Source of the DNA: Spinellus fusiger
Lineage: Eukaryota; Mucoromycota; Mucoromycetes; Mucorales; Phycomycetaceae
Direction of reading: 5' to 3'
DNA: 64,000 nucleotides
NCBI GenBank assembly: GCA_025094145.1
Contig: JALLLS010000016.1
Location: 248,001-312,000 of the forward strand
The notes beneath the pieces were generated by a model. The model made no database searches and was not told the origin of the DNA. It saw nothing but the letters and a program-made list of their open reading frames with translations. This document shows, one piece after another, positions 1 through 13,883 of this stretch. The stretch's first letter is position 1. Each line of letters begins with the position of its first letter. Made by a program: the position numbers and the translations under genes.

Positions 1-3000
1 AGTATAATAATAATTAAAATAATTAAAATAATAATTAAAATAGTCTTAATGCCATCTGCCCATCTAATCTTCAGGGAGCAACTTGAAAAAGAAATGAATG
101 AAAAAGAAAACACAATGGACTCACTAAAGCACGAACCCTGACAAGATACTGGTCATACTGCTTTTTAGACTCGTCTCTATTCTATAGCGGCCATCAGCAT
201 CTTCTATTACAAGTGTTATGAAATACAAGCCATCAGTCGACTTATGACGAGATCATTAGATGTTGGGTAGTACTAAAAGTGGGTTTAGATAAAACGAGCA
301 TGTTTGTGCTTTGTTAAACACACACCAGCAAGACCATCCAAGGTCTGTGCACCAACAAGTGAGCAAACAAAGAATATAGAATAAAGCACCACATGTCATA
401 GGCTGCTCAGCCATAACCTGATGTTCATTTAGTATTGTCTTTTATGATTCACTTTCAATAAGAATACAATGAACATAAACACTAGGCAACATGAGTACCA
501 CTACGAACGATAATAGCAAACTACATGTCAGTAGTTTTACTAGGACTGCACATGAAGAGTTAATTAAAATGTACCCTATTTTACATGCATTTAATATGTA
601 GCATAACATTCATCTGTATCTTATGAAGAGTAGTTTGCAATGTTTAGGTGGATTAAAACATATATATCTTATTAGTGTCACTGTACCCTAGTTTTCCTGT
701 TGGATGTTTCCTTGAAATGTGAATAAATTACACCAAACTACATCACGCTATTTTATTATTGATGCTATTTTCAACATCATTGGATCCACTATTCCACTAT
801 TTCAATACTCGATTTAACATGACCTAAGGCAATCATAGCTGAGATCGTATGCCACCCTTCTCTGTAATTTCGGAGGCTTATTAATGATCTCCCTTTTAAA
901 ATAGTAATCAAGGGAGATGACCAGTAGATTCTTGCGTCTGGTATATTTACAACAAGATGTCATTTCAAAGAAAGAAAGAAAAAAGACAAGTGTTTATTTT
1001 TACATCAACTAAATTCGTCAGTGGCTAATAATGGAATTCTTACTGGCTGTAGCTCTCCCTTGCATGTCATTTCCATTTGACACCCCTATGCCTAATGTGG
1101 AGAGACAAGTGGGTATAGGACCTGAACAAATAAGCTAAACTAATCTCCGTGTCAATCCCTTTCTGAGAATAGTAGAGAGAGAACATTATAGAATAGCAGA
1201 GACAGAAAAGCAAGTAATTTCATCTGTAGTAACTTGCACCTGTTTGGAAATTTTATGTTGTAAATATTTCACATTTTGGTATTTCTCTCTATTTTCTGTG
1301 TTTATTCTACTCTTTCTTTTTCTTTTTTACTCATGTGCCCCTTGACACGAGGAGTGTGGGGCTTCTTTATGTGCTAACTTGTTTCTAAAAAACAATGGCC
1401 AATCGTAGGTCTTACTATGGCGACACGGAAAGCTAAATGAAGCAAGATAGACATCTGGTAATAATTGTTATAAACACATGTCTTGTTGATAGATCGATAC
1501 ATCAATGAAGCAAAATAGACACTGTCAGTCTTTCTCTTTATTTAAATAATTAAAGACCTGAAGGATAGGTACACCACAACTGTAGGTGGTTGTAGGTATG
1601 AGTTTGGCTTATTAGAAACAAAGCACGCACTCTATTTTGATTTACATCTGTAAAACATAGGTCAAGGTGTAACCCTGCTTGACAGAGACGACATAGGATG
1701 TTTCTAGTCTTATCAGTATTTTAATTCTTAAATTATACCACTACTATTCAGAAGAATAGAACCTATAATCCTCAGTTTGACAGATAACTCTATTTGATTT
1801 CTTTTGTACCTGTGCTTACATCTCTATTCTCAATTCTCAATTCTCAATACTATGGAAAGCTAGTGGGTGCATTTTGTAAGTGTAAAGAGGGAACTCAATA
1901 CGTTTTCTTATATGAATGATTCATTATAAAACAACGACAGTTAGCTTAATACTGTCTTTTGCAATTATCCCTGAATAAACCTATATGTTTTATTATGAAA
2001 ATTCATTCTGCAAGATCCTGTTACAAAGGAAAGTAATGAGCACGTGTCCAGCCATTACTTGTACCCTATCATCTTTTGAATTAGTAACATGATAGAAAAG
2101 TTCTACAAAAAAAAGAGAGTTCATAATGGCATTCATTCGTTAAGTATTGCTTCAATGATTGTTACCTTTTAGAATGATAGACAATCTACCCTAGTATAAG
2201 AAAGCGTGTTTTTAGTACCGGAGTTTTCTTTATGCTGGTACATTGTACAAGTTAGTTTTATGCAATGAAACTCAACGCTTATGTTAGAAGCAGTTGACGA
2301 TGATACATTGACAAATGACTTTATTGAAGGGTATAAAATTAATATGTGCATAGGCAAATAGAGCAAATAAAACCATTACTAATAAACAACTAAGATTGAT
2401 TTATAGAATGATTTTAGTCTTATTATCGTTGAACAGCCCCAATAACAAGTACGTGTGATAATTGTCCTATTAAGACATCAGCCAATGCAATGCTTTTTTA
2501 TTTTAAATTATGAAATAAATGATTTATTTTAGCATTATACTTTCAATTCCCGGTAGAAAAGGCAGCTTGGGGTTTCTGTTCTCAGTCTCCACTAGCATTT
2601 TGTTAGATTTGTTAGTGTTGTAGTGTATTTCATGGTTACATAATGTATCTTCTAATATGTATTCCATGGTAAATCAGAGATAATTAGCATGGTCATAGAC
2701 CAGTGAGATTATATTAATGATTCTAATTATAGACACAGTAGGTAATGATATAGTAATGTTTTGCTGATCTACATACATTTACAATGTTAGTTACAAATAA
2801 GCAGTTGAACAATAAGGTTGTCTTACCTATGGAGTGGATGAATGGATCGATGGATACACATATCAGTAGTAGTCTCTATAGATAAGAAGTCCCACTGCAC
2901 ATACATATAGGGCTTTATGCTGACAGTCACTGACTACAAACAGTAAATCTCATTAAAGCACTCGAAACTTCAACAATAATGATAAGGGTGTGGCATCTCG

Positions 3001-4689
3001 TCAATTTTGTATACCTGAGCTGATATCCAATAAAAATAAAATAGCCTTAAAATATGACAATAATTCATTTTTACCTTTTATAAACGATCTACCCATGGTT
3101 TGAGAACTGCCAAATGACATTCACTCCACGTTGAACGATGACAATGGAGAATAGTTTGTGGATAGTAACCTGCCATGGTAATTTTCCCAGAATGAAAGAA
3201 AATAAGAAACTTCGATCCCTTTCCCCCTTTTTCTCTCTTTTTTTTTTTAATTTTTTTTTTAATTTTATCAAATGTGATGTAAAAATCAATGGCATAAAAT
3301 AGCGATACTATTTCCCGGCGTGTTTTCAATACTTTATGTTTATTTTATTTATCTGCATGTCACTCACCGTAAAAAACATGTCAATTCCAATCTAGACAAA
3401 GATAATTATTAATATATACTATATTCTGTCTGAGCTATTCATTTATCTAACTGAAACATATTAATATGGACGACCAATGAAGATTATCCTCGGCAGATAA
3501 TCTATCATGCTTTGACGACACTTTTTTTGCAATAAGAATAGTAGTATCCATAGTATCTATAGTAATATCCATATTAGTATCCATATTAGTATCCATAGTA
3601 ATATCTATATTAGTATCTATATTAGTATCCATAGTAATATCCATAGTCATAGTTATAGTATCCATAGTAATATTCATAGTCATAGTTATAGTATCCATAG
3701 CAACACTAATACTATCATCATGGAGGTTGATGAGTGTGATTTTTTAGGCTATATAAAAAAAGGATATTGGGTTTATTCATTGTATTGAATGTAACATGGG
3801 CTATTTGTCCTGTTTTTTTTACTGATGACCAAAGACTGTACTCCAATACCATGTAATGTAATGTAATATAATGTAATGTATGCACTGCAAATGACCCTTT
3901 CACTCTCTATTCCGCTTTTGCTTTTCTTAATTTATCAACACTTTAAAACAATTGAAACTTTTTAGTGGTATTAATAAATGTTCTATTTGGTTTATGCGTT
4001 CTTGAGTATACGTGCGAAAATGATTTTTGAAGCTTGCTTGAATCAATGATAATTGGAAATAAATAATGACAATAAATGGCGGTGAAAGGCTGACAAGGCC
4101 AATCTTACACATTGTGAATGAAAATAAAAAAAAAGGCATAGTATGAAGAATATGAGAAAGTTATACATAGTTTGGCGATAGAGAAAGGCATAACGACATA
4201 GCAATCAATAAACAATTAAGCAATTAAATAAGATAAAGAAAAAAGAAAAAAGAAAAAAGATGTGGTGATGAAAATAAAAACACAAGTGTTTACAATGCAA
4301 AAAAAAAGTGAATTGTGCCATGCGATGGATATATACAGTAAAAATAAAAATAAAGAGAAAATAAAGAGAAAAGAAATGGGAAAATAAAAATTGCATGAAG
4401 ATGCAGATGAATGAAATTGCATGCGTAAACAGAACCGCAAATGGACCAAAGTGTAAATCCAGTGATAAACACAGACAAGTGAGAGCGAGCAAGAGAGAGA
4501 GAGAGAGATCGTGACACATAGAATAGGCTTGTGCACAGGCACCAAAAAAAACACCAACGTAGGGATTTCAGAAAGATAAAAAAAAGCAGAAAACTCCCTC
4601 CTCACACCAGAAGAAAATAATAGGAGAAACAGAAAAAGAGAAACAGAAAAGAATCAACCAATGACGATGACGATGGGGCGTAACTGCAT
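1..4689. other. AT-rich region without a recognisable gene
   Basis: No open frame longer than about 130 codons looks protein-like; the longer ones are low-complexity products of A/T runs (for example 4205-4605) or of the minisatellite at 3540-3715. No family motif, spliced gene or RNA gene was recognised on either strand. The last part probably includes the 3' flank of the zinc-finger gene that ends at 4690 on the minus strand. Confidence 0.6.
3540..3715. repeat. Imperfect minisatellite (TATCCATAG / TAATATC units)
   Basis: Short units such as atccatagtaatatccat recur with small changes for about 175 bp. The minus-strand open frame through it reads as a Met-Asp-Thr-Ile repeat and is a by-product of the array, not a gene. 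Confidence 0.85.
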
Positions 4690-5686
4690 CTAATTGATCT
4701 CAATAGGACATCCGTAAGTGGCTGATTGCGTGCGCATGCCATGAGTATAAGGTTGTTGGTAATAGTGGTAGTTGGAGGCATCGTTAATTGTAGGCTGGTG
4801 ACGGAAAGCAGAGGTGTTGTTGGATGCGAGCCATCTGTTTTGTTGAGGGTGGCCGTGCTGAGTCTTGGCTTCAGGCATATAGCTGAAGCCACGCTGTGGG
4901 GGATAAGAGCTTGCCAAGGGTCTGTAAACAATAGGGGCTACCAAAGCAGGAGAAGATCTACTGTATTGGAAGCAGTCGGAGGGTGTAGCAGGAGGACTGA
5001 GAGGAGCATCTCCTTCAGAATCGCAGCTGGTGGCGGGAGAAGTAGGCAGGTGGTAACTGTGAGAGGGAGGTGACTTGGTCATACTATTTCTCCTGTTAGT
5101 GTATATGTTCATTGTGTAATAAACTAAGTGCCTATTTACCTAAATGATTTCCATTGAGGATCATGGCATCTCTGGTGTCTAGAAAGAGTAGTCTTGCGTG
5201 TAAAAGACTTGCCACAATCAGAATTATGGCATACATAAGGTCTTTTCCCAGTATGCGTTCGTCTATGTCTGGCAAGAGAAGAGGACTGTGACAAAAATGA
5301 GTCATTGGAATTCATGTTCATTTAAAGAGCACAAGGCAACTTACGTCGCTGAATGATTTCCCGCATGATGTGTATTCACACACATGGGGACGCTCGCCAG
5401 TATGAGTGCGATAATGAACAGTAAGGGCTGAGCGCTGAATAAATTGTTTGCCACAACCAGCCCATTCGCAATGATAAGGTCTTTCCCCGGTGTGGATTCT
5501 ACGATGTCTCGATAAATCAGAGCGTCGTGAAAAGCGTTTGCCGCAATCATCCCAAAAACATTGGTATGGCTTGTCAGAATCACTGGTGTTGTTGGGTGAG
5601 TCGGTGTTCGAGGAAAAAGACGAAAGACTGGCGTCCTCAAGATAATCGCGGTCTTCTTGGTCGTTAAGTAAGTTGCGAATGTCCAT
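4690..5686 (-). CDS. C2H2 zinc-finger transcription factor, four fingers
   Basis: Three exons on the minus strand: 5686-5345, 5285-5140 and 5092-4690, giving 296 residues. Introns are 59 and 47 bp with GTAAGT and GTAAAT donors. The first splice joins FSD to SSSLARH and completes finger 3, which supports it strongly. An acidic Ser-rich N-terminus (about residues 1-40) is followed by four tandem C-x4-C-x12-H-x3-H fingers with TGERP/TGKRP linkers (about residues 43-157), then a Ser/Pro/Gln-rich tail. Tandem fingers with such linkers bind DNA, so this is very likely a nuclear sequence-specific regulator. The finger block resembles a conserved ascomycete/mucoralean C2H2 group ([22 protein letters not shown]), but I cannot assign a named orthologue or target genes. 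The start is the first ATG of the frame. Confidence 0.9.
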
Positions 5687-7362
5687 AATAAAAGGGTATT
5701 AAGAGGCTATTGATCGGTAGTAGTCGTAAAGAAGAAAAGGGGCTTGTTGGGTAAATAGGTAAAATATAAAATTGAGCTAAACAGGAAAAGTAAAAGAAGA
5801 AAAAGAAATATATAAATAAGAATAGAACAATGGATGTTGCTCAGTATATATAGCCATCATTACGGCGGGGTCACGGGTTAGGAAAGTGCACTGAAAGAAA
5901 ATAAAGTTTGCACAGGGAAGGCTACATGCACGCTCGTGGCACAATGTTTTGAAATGACACGATCTCTTGCTACACGGCCCTAGACATTCTAAGACTTGCT
6001 CATGCACTGACGAGTCTCATTCTTTCTAAAAACATTCTTTTTACTATAGATTAAAGCCCATACACTAAATGGCCATATAAATATGAAAAATCTAGATTCT
6101 GGCACCTATCTAGAGATGAAGAAATGCCCTGATCACCCAAGAGCACTTGTTCGTTAGATAAGAAATGGACTGACTTTGCATTTTCCATGGCAACCAATGA
6201 TAAGTCTTGCAAGGAGTGAGTTAACCCATACACAGCTTAAATGGAGTCAATAGGTGATCACTCCACCTGTTTTAACTCTCTTATTTATTCAATCATTTTC
6301 AAACAGATCACCAATGAGGTCCGAGCTACCTTCTCATTCTTCTCTACGCCCTGGCAGACTGCCTAATTTGTGTTCGGTCCGTGTAAAACAAAAATAAGCC
6401 GCACCTATTCGATTAACTTAAGTCACCTATTCTGGCTGACTGTAAACTCTACATGTAATTCACTAGACTATCCTTTGGTCTATGCTTCTTCAATACTATA
6501 AATACATTCAAAGGGTATTTTTGTATGCTAAGACTCGTAAACTTTTTTTTTAAAAAAAATTCTCTTCTCCCTTTCATTTTCCTCGTAAGGATGAACACAC
6601 ACCTTGGCACGATAAATAAAATAATAACTCGAACCATTTTTTATTTCATTTTGGGATTCTGCCTTTTATAGTGCACTACTGATTAATATAAGAAAAGGAG
6701 AATAATAGTATAAAAATGAGTCAACAAGAAAGAAAGAAAGAAAGAAAGAAAGATATGACTAGAAGAGCGTAGATTGTTTCATGCATTGGATACACTGAGC
6801 TATCCTACCACCACATGGTCATACATGTTCTTTTCTAAAGCGCAAAATAAGAGACGATCACTGTGGAGTTCCTGTGCTTTAAAGAAAGCAAAAAAAAAAA
6901 AGGTTGGTAACCCTAGGATCCTCTGGCTAACACTTATAACAATAGACTGCTCAGTCTCGCCACGTTTTCTAAACGCTAATTCTGTGTAGCTTTCAACATC
7001 GCGTGTACTTGTCCTACAGTGACTCGAGTTTAGACGTCACTTGAAGTAAATGTAAATATAAAAAATAAAGAATATCGCAGTTCTGTCAATGGTAAGACAA
7101 GATTGTATTAGGCAAGTTAGGCAATCAGGAGGGTACCTATGGGAAGCCAGGGCACGAGCCACTGGGGTTGTTAACGCTCTACACTTACTCTTGGCGGCTG
7201 TTCAACCCTATCTGTTGAGGTTTCTAGTGATGCCCGCAAGAGTATCTCGGGGAAACCCAACAAATGTCAATAGGTGAATATTACTCTTTGAGAGTCCATA
7301 AGAGAGACAAGTAAAGGGACAGGCAGACACGGAAGAGTGAGAAATTTATAGAAGAGTTATTT

Positions 7363-7465
7363 ATCTACATGGATAGATACATAGATACATATATAGATAC
7401 ATGGATAGATACATAGATACATATTTACATACATACTTACATACATACATACATACATACATTTA
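7363..7465. repeat. GATA/CATA tetranucleotide microsatellite
   Basis: Runs of gatacata and acatacat units cover about 100 bp. Confidence 0.9.
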
Positions 7466-8978
7466 TTCATACATGAGGATATACAAAAAGAAGAATAAGA
7501 GTGAGTAAGAACAAGTAGAAGAATAAAACAGCAAAAGACAAGAACAGGCAAAAAAACGATCTCACGTGGGGTATATCTACCATGCAAGACTTAAATTAGT
7601 TTTATTAGGCACTCAGGCACAACAAGAAACCTCTGTAAGATGTACCATGGAAGCAAACGTACTAAGGATCTGGATAGGATAGAGTGAGTGAGTCTGTATT
7701 CAATGTAGGACTGTTAATGTAAAGTCCATTATACACGTGCTACACATTATACACTGATTTTGTTCCTATTTATGACAAAATATATACCTTACAGACGCGC
7801 TTAGGAAGGGCTGTCCTATTTCTTCTCTATTTCTTTGTTTGATTAGCAATCTACTAAAGCAGAATGTTAATTAGATAATTTGGATATTCACCTTACTTCA
7901 CATGTCAGATGCGTACGAGTGCCTACAGGTAGGTTAAGGACTATCAATATAACTGCACTTGTCTCTTCGCCAAGAGAGCGTGGCCAAACTAAGTCCGATA
8001 CTATGCTAAGGTAACTATGATTGCGGGAAAATAACGAGGCACTAAAGAGTCCATTCACAAAAACTGTTATTATTTTAACGGAGGCTCAAACATTGCTCAC
8101 GGCTCACAATAAAGAGTTAATATGTCGAATGAGCTTTTGTCTATAGTTCAAGGCATTCCCTCATGAATCTAATGCTAGTGTATCAATTCATTTGTCTAGT
8201 GGGTGAGGTTATTTTTAATACTCATTAATGTGCGTATCTACTTATTGCCATTTATTTATTACTTCATTTATATATGTTTATTTATATGTTTATTTATATT
8301 CATGAATATATTTACTAGATGAAAATAATACGTGTTCGTGCACAAGTCATGGAAATGTAGAAAGCAGATCTGTACAAAAACAGGAAAACGAACAGACACC
8401 CGTAGTAACGTGTCCTACACGTTTGTACTCGATCATCGCTGTTTTGATCATATTACTTAATTTTGGTATCCCATATGGCGCTTTAGGAAGGTGGGATAGA
8501 GCCTATTGCGCCACTCGAGTCTTAGTGTTTGCTTGAAACTCATTAGTCCCATGGTAGTTCCGTACGTTTGTTTTTAATAATTGCGCAGTTCTTTTTTTTT
8601 CTTTTTTTTTCTTTTTTTTTCCGACGCCCAAAGACAGCTCACCTTTATTCAAAAATGAACAATCTGCTTTAATCCTAGTGTTGTCAAGTGCTTATAGCCT
8701 TCAATAAGTATGCTGTCTACACTAAACATCGATCATTTCCTAAGAGAGATTTCTCGGGACAAGAAAAGTCTACCAGGCTCTCTATAAAACCCACACGCTA
8801 AATTCACACGTACTCTTAGAGATAACACCAATACAAATACCCGGTAGAAATTATACCCCAATCCATCTCCGTTCATTGTACGGAATAAAAAATACTTTCC
8901 GTTTTGTGATTTATCTCCGGGATGGATTCTTTCTCTTCCCTTACCAGCCACGACACACCTCATCTAAGAGATTGGGAT

Positions 8979-9050
8979 ATTTTATTTTATTTTATTTTAT
9001 TTTATTTTATTTTATTTTATTCTTTATTCTATTCTTTATTCTATTCTTTA
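8979..9050. repeat. TTTTA pentanucleotide array
   Basis: About eight TTTTA units, followed by three units of tctttattcta. Simple-sequence repeat with no coding meaning. Confidence 0.9.
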
Positions 9051-10287
9051 CTCAAATAGTAAAGATAATCGATATTCCTTAAGCAACAATATTGTTTTCA
9101 ATAGTACTCTATGGACTGCAGCTACATCTCTTGTACAATAAGATGTTCTTTGCCCAATAGATGTCAGGGAGCACGGTCCAGTTTTTGTTCTATTCTCCTC
9201 CGCACACAACATTGTATATCTCTTTCTATTCTTATGTATCCTCTCTTTCTTATGAAATACTTATTCTTACTACCAGAAATGTCTATTTTTCATAATGTTA
9301 GGTTATAATAGACACAGGTGGATAGTAAAAAAGAACATAGAGTGACTGTTCTATGGTTGTTCTATGGTTGTTCTTTAGCTGTTTTTTATATGTTTCTTGA
9401 CTGTTTTTTTTTATCTATCATTTCTTGTAACAAGTTTGAGTTCATTTCTGTGTCTGCTGCAAAAGGAAATAGTTAAACTTGTATTCTACACAAAAAACAC
9501 CTTTGCTAAAAATACAGCTCTACTTCAAAACTTGGTGATTCCGTGTCCCGAGGATAATGTAGCTCAAGAAAACATAGCCTGCTTCGGTCCGCCTGCTATT
9601 TGTATCAAATGACATGAAAAATGAACCTTTTAGTACTAGTACAATTCTTTCTTTATGGCTACTTTATTAATGATGAGATTAAGACTGATAATAGTGCTCT
9701 TATTTATGTTGGTATTTATGTTTATGTTTGTTATTTTGCGTAGTAGCAACAATAATCAACAATTGTTATCAGTACCTGCATCAATGTCAGTATCACTACA
9801 GTTGATATTCCTGTTGGTATAATAATGAGAAATGTAGTGTTATGAGTCTGTCCTACCTTTATGCAGCACTCTGCGTTTGTTAAGACAGAATATTCAATCT
9901 CTCTCTAGTCATCTGACAGCCTTCATTGTCACTTGCACAACAGATGAAAGGTAAATAGTCGTCATTGATAACAATCTCCTCTTGTGTATGCGGTCTTACT
10001 TTCCAAGTCTCCATAAGAAGATTTTCCAAGTATCTTTTTCTATTATAAAGTGCCTCAATAGTAAGATCAGTCTTGCCTCGTATAGTATTGTTTTATTTCT
10101 CAATCCTATCCCACAGCAAATACCGTTCCAGACAGCAAAAAAGAAAAAGAAAAAGAGAGAAAGCGAGGCACTTTCTTTCTGTACACATGTCAAGTAATGA
10201 CAGAGTAAGGAACCCCTTTCTTTCTTTCTTTTATTGGTATTATAAGTAATAGTGTTAATACTGATATTATTGCTATGACTATTACTA

Positions 10288-10400
10288 TTATCATCAATTA
10301 TTAATAATTAATAATTAATAATATTAATATTACTATTATCATCAATTATTAATAATTAATAATTAATAATTAATAATTAATAATATTAATATTACTATTA
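10288..10400. repeat. ATTAATAATT-type AT satellite with a duplicated block
   Basis: The block attactattatcatcaatt followed by taataatt units occurs twice in about 110 bp. It lies just 3' of the methionyl-tRNA synthetase gene. Confidence 0.8.
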
Positions 10401-10651
10401 ATATTACTATTGCTGATATTATTATCACCATCACTATTATCTGTATCTGTATCTGTATCTATATTATTATCAGTATTGGATTCTATCCTCAAAAGTGCAC
10501 TCCTGTGTCCTATTAATAACCTATTAAAATGGTGCTGCTCTTTTTGTTTCTATATTTCTCTTTCATTGTTATTGCTACACATGAGGAATTGGACTTATTC
10601 TTCCATTCCCTCGGTATATTATATTGTGTTGCACTATTTTCTTTATTATGA

Positions 10652-13567
10652 TTAAGCGCTAGAACCATATTTCTGCTTCCATTGGGCTTCCATTTTCTCA
10701 TCAATCTGAGTGAAGAGATAGGTTGAGCCACTCAGCTTGTGTCCTGGCAAAATGTCACAAGTGAACTCATCAGGAATAGATCTCAGGGGTGCATTGATTT
10801 GGAGACAAATAGTCTCGGAAACAGAAGGCATGTAAGGGAACAGAACAGCAGAAAGAAGGAAGATCAAGTTAATGGCTACATTCAACACGGTATCACACTT
10901 GCTGCGTTGTCCAGTAAAGGTGGCATTGCTAAGACCAGAATCCTGCAAGTATTGGTTACCACGAGCAGAAATAGCCATGGCAGTAGCAAGAGCATTGCGG
11001 ATCTTGACATTCTCTAATTGTTCATTGTACTGAGAGAGCAATGTGTTGACATCTTTGAACAAAGCCTCTTCTTTGTCTGATACAGCCATCTCGGGAAGTA
11101 CACCGTCATATTTTGCCAATACAAACTTAATAGCACGGTTCACAAAATTACCGAGATTGTTTAACAATTCACTGTTGTTCTTTGTAATCAATTCACTCCA
11201 TGTAAACATAGAATCTCCTGTTTCTGGGCGAGATGACAGGAGATAGTAACGCCACACAGAGGGTGGAATGCCGCTGTCCTCAGCATTGTTACCAAACACA
11301 CCAAGATTACGGGACTTTGAGAATTTTCCTCCCTCATAGTTAAGGTATTCTTTATGAATATGCTCGTATGTGAATAACTGTGGTTCTGCCATAAAGACTA
11401 TTTTCCCTTACCTGTTGTGCTGATGTGGTTGACCTTGGTCCAGTTATCTCCCGAGGCTATTTGAGCAGCAGGGTAGACGACAGAATGGAAGGGTACATTG
11501 TCCTTGCCCATGAACTGGTACATCTTCACGTTCTCTGGGTTCTTGCACCACTGTTCCCAGTGTTTGGTATAGTTGGCAGTGATACTGGGGTAGCCAATAG
11601 GGGCATCAAACCACACATAGAACACCTTGCCTTCATACCCAGGCAGAGGAACAGGAACACCCCATTTCAAGTCGCGTGTCATGCAACGAGGCTTCAAACC
11701 CTCCTTCAACCAAGACTGAGTGATGCTAATGCCATTGGGAGACCATTTGCCTATTCCATCCCATTGAGTTATCTTCTTCCAATGCATCCCTCAGTCACAT
11801 CAGCACTCACCTTCAGTTGAAGACTGTTCAAAGAACTTTTCTACATCTCCTTGCAATCTTTGAAGATCCAAGAAGAAATGGCTAGAGTCTCTCATCACAG
11901 GCTTATTGCCATCGAGCTTACATCTAGGATCAATAAGATCGGGAGCATTGATAAGCATACCACAACCATCACACTGGTCGCCACGTGCATCCTATTCCTT
12001 AAAGTTACAACGACATTCTATGTTGTAATAGAGAATCCCACGACCACTTACAATGTATTTGCAGCTAGGACAAATGCCCTCGACATAACGATCTGCCAAG
12101 AATCTAACAGCCCATGCATTTGTTGTCTTAGTAGAGTTCTTTCGAGACACCTTGTATAGCTCTACCTTTGGCAGTGTTCACAGTAAAGTTGAGTCATTGA
12201 CTGCTCATACATAAATCCATTAGCAAGGGCCTTTTTGAATACATCTTGAACAATCTCAGTTTGTTGAGGGGTGGTTGTACGGCCAAAGAAATCAAAGGAG
12301 ATTTCGAACCATTTGTAGACATCTCTGTGGATGGCATGGTACTTATCACACAACTCCTGACAAGTCACACCGTCTTCCAGGGCCTTTGTCTCGGTGGCAG
12401 TACCATATTCATCAGTACCACAGATGTAAAGAGTATTGTAGCCGCGGGCACGACAGTATCTAAAGAGAGAGAGAGAGACCCTTATCAATCAACTGTGGTT
12501 GTTGATGATAACCGCTTTTGTCTCTCTATTACCTGGCATAGACATCAGCACTGAGTGTAGAGCCAACAATGTTACCCAAGTGAGGGATATTGTTGGCATA
12601 GGGAAGAGCAGAAGTAATCATAATGTTACGCTTGCCTTGAACAGGGAGTCTAATCATAGTAATAATATATACTTCTTTAGCACAGAACACCAGAACACTA
12701 GAGCAATGGACTCCAGTCTCCTTCCTTACATCTCCTCATTAGGCTCTGTCTTCTTCATCGACAGACCCTGCTTTATCTTCTGTGTAGTAGTATTGCGTTC
12801 AGGCAGAGGTTCTTTCTCAACACTCTTTGTCTTTGGCACAAACGCCTTCTTTGCTGATTTGTTGGAAAGCTAATCCATGTTTTTATTATTATCTAATCCA
12901 ATACGTCCCTTGTAGTCTATCTTACCTGAGCCATAACGATAGACACAGCTTCCACCACTGCCTTTGTTTTGGAGACAGCATCGTACCATGCATAGATGGC
13001 ACTGTACTTGTCCTTGTCTGTGTTGGATTTCAATACTTCATACAAGGCACCAAAGTAAATAACGTCAACGAGACCCAATGGACCCTCCTAAACACGTCAA
13101 GACGCCATAGAACAACGAGTAGACCACACTACCTTTGTGAATAATCGGGTATAGTGGGTCATTGTGCGTTCTACAGCTGACAGTGCCTCTGCAACCTTCT
13201 TCTTGGCAAGAAGAGGGGCAATGACAGCTTCTTCTCTTTCAATAGCAGCGTCCTGCAAAAGACACAGTGGGTTGGTGGTGTCAAAGGGGCCTGTGTTGAA
13301 GATATGTCTACAATGTAAAAGAGGAGCATCAGAACTTCTCTCGCTCACTCACTCACTCTCTCTCTCTCTCAATATGCTATGGCTGTCTTACCTAGCTGCA
13401 GCATTGGCATCCACAATTATTCTCTCGTCGAGAAGTTCAACGGCGTCTCCTGCTCTAATGTCTAATGAAGCACCCACAGCATGTGTAGCCAAAACCACCT
13501 TAAGTGCATGAATAAATGGTTTTGTGGCGGGAGTTAGTTTTGGAAGAGTAATGTTGATTTTTGCCAT
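10652..13567 (-). CDS. MES1: Methionyl-tRNA synthetase, cytoplasmic
   Basis: Attaches methionine to tRNA-Met for cytosolic translation. Ten exons (minus): 13567-13392, 13307-13133, 13087-12926, 12869-12730, 12649-12533, 12459-12166, 12103-12052, 11991-11811, 11750-11412, 11349-10652; 777 residues. An N-terminal GST-like region (about 1-170), as in yeast Mes1, would serve complex assembly. A Lys-rich linker follows. The class I catalytic core has the HIGH signature as HLGN (about 241-244, context [11 protein letters not shown]), C-x2-C zinc knuckles (CEHC, CPSC, CDGC) and the KMSKS loop as KFSKS (about 554-558). The C-terminus is an alpha-helical anticodon-binding domain; no EMAPII-like tail is present. 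Intron 8 (11810-11751) and intron 9 (11411-11350) were set by family continuity (EG-KWSPNG and [17 protein letters not shown]), because nearer AGs would give introns of 21-26 bp. An upstream in-frame ATG at 13636 gives an unlikely hydrophobic leader, so 13567 was chosen. Confidence 0.96.
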
Positions 13568-13883
13568 GACACTAATTAAGAGAGAGAGAGAGAGAAGGAA
13601 AAGAAAAAAGGCAAGGTACAGAAAACAACAAGGCAATCATTGGACAAAGATTAGACTAGGATGCGATTTTAAGCCACACGTTTTTGCTCTCATGGCATTC
13701 TTTCTTCTCAACAAGAGGTCTGTCATTCGTTTGTAGAAAAAGAAGGGGACATGTTTCTGTAGGAAGAAGTGTGTGCATGTAGGTGCCTAGAATACACACC
13801 TACACACCTACACACCTACACACATATATACACACACACATATACACAAAGGAGCCAATAGTTTATTCAGCGTTCTATCTCTT

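Larger units (their letters stand above)
5687..10651. other. AT-rich intergenic region, no gene recognised
   Basis: Five kilobases with only short, low-complexity frames. It holds several microsatellites (6727-6753, 7363-7465, 8591-8621, 8979-9050, 10288-10400) and one stretch of clearly higher GC at about 7085-7275. The first few hundred bases are the promoter side of the zinc-finger gene. Confidence 0.6.

Noticed and set aside
3447..3698. 83-codon Met/Thr/Asp-repeat ORF
   Set aside because: It is a translation of the minisatellite; no flanking coding signal.
11386..11411. A 26-bp intron before the KFSKS exon of the methionyl-tRNA synthetase
   Set aside because: It would insert a segment ([12 protein letters not shown]) absent from the family; the AG at 11350 gives a normal 62-bp intron and continuous [12 protein letters not shown].
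11790..11810. A 21-bp intron in the methionyl-tRNA synthetase gene
   Set aside because: GTGAGT to the nearest in-frame AG gives 21 bp and an open frame, but the product would contain extra residues before GKWSPNG. The 60-bp intron ending at 11751 restores the family sequence and has a TAAC-type branch motif.
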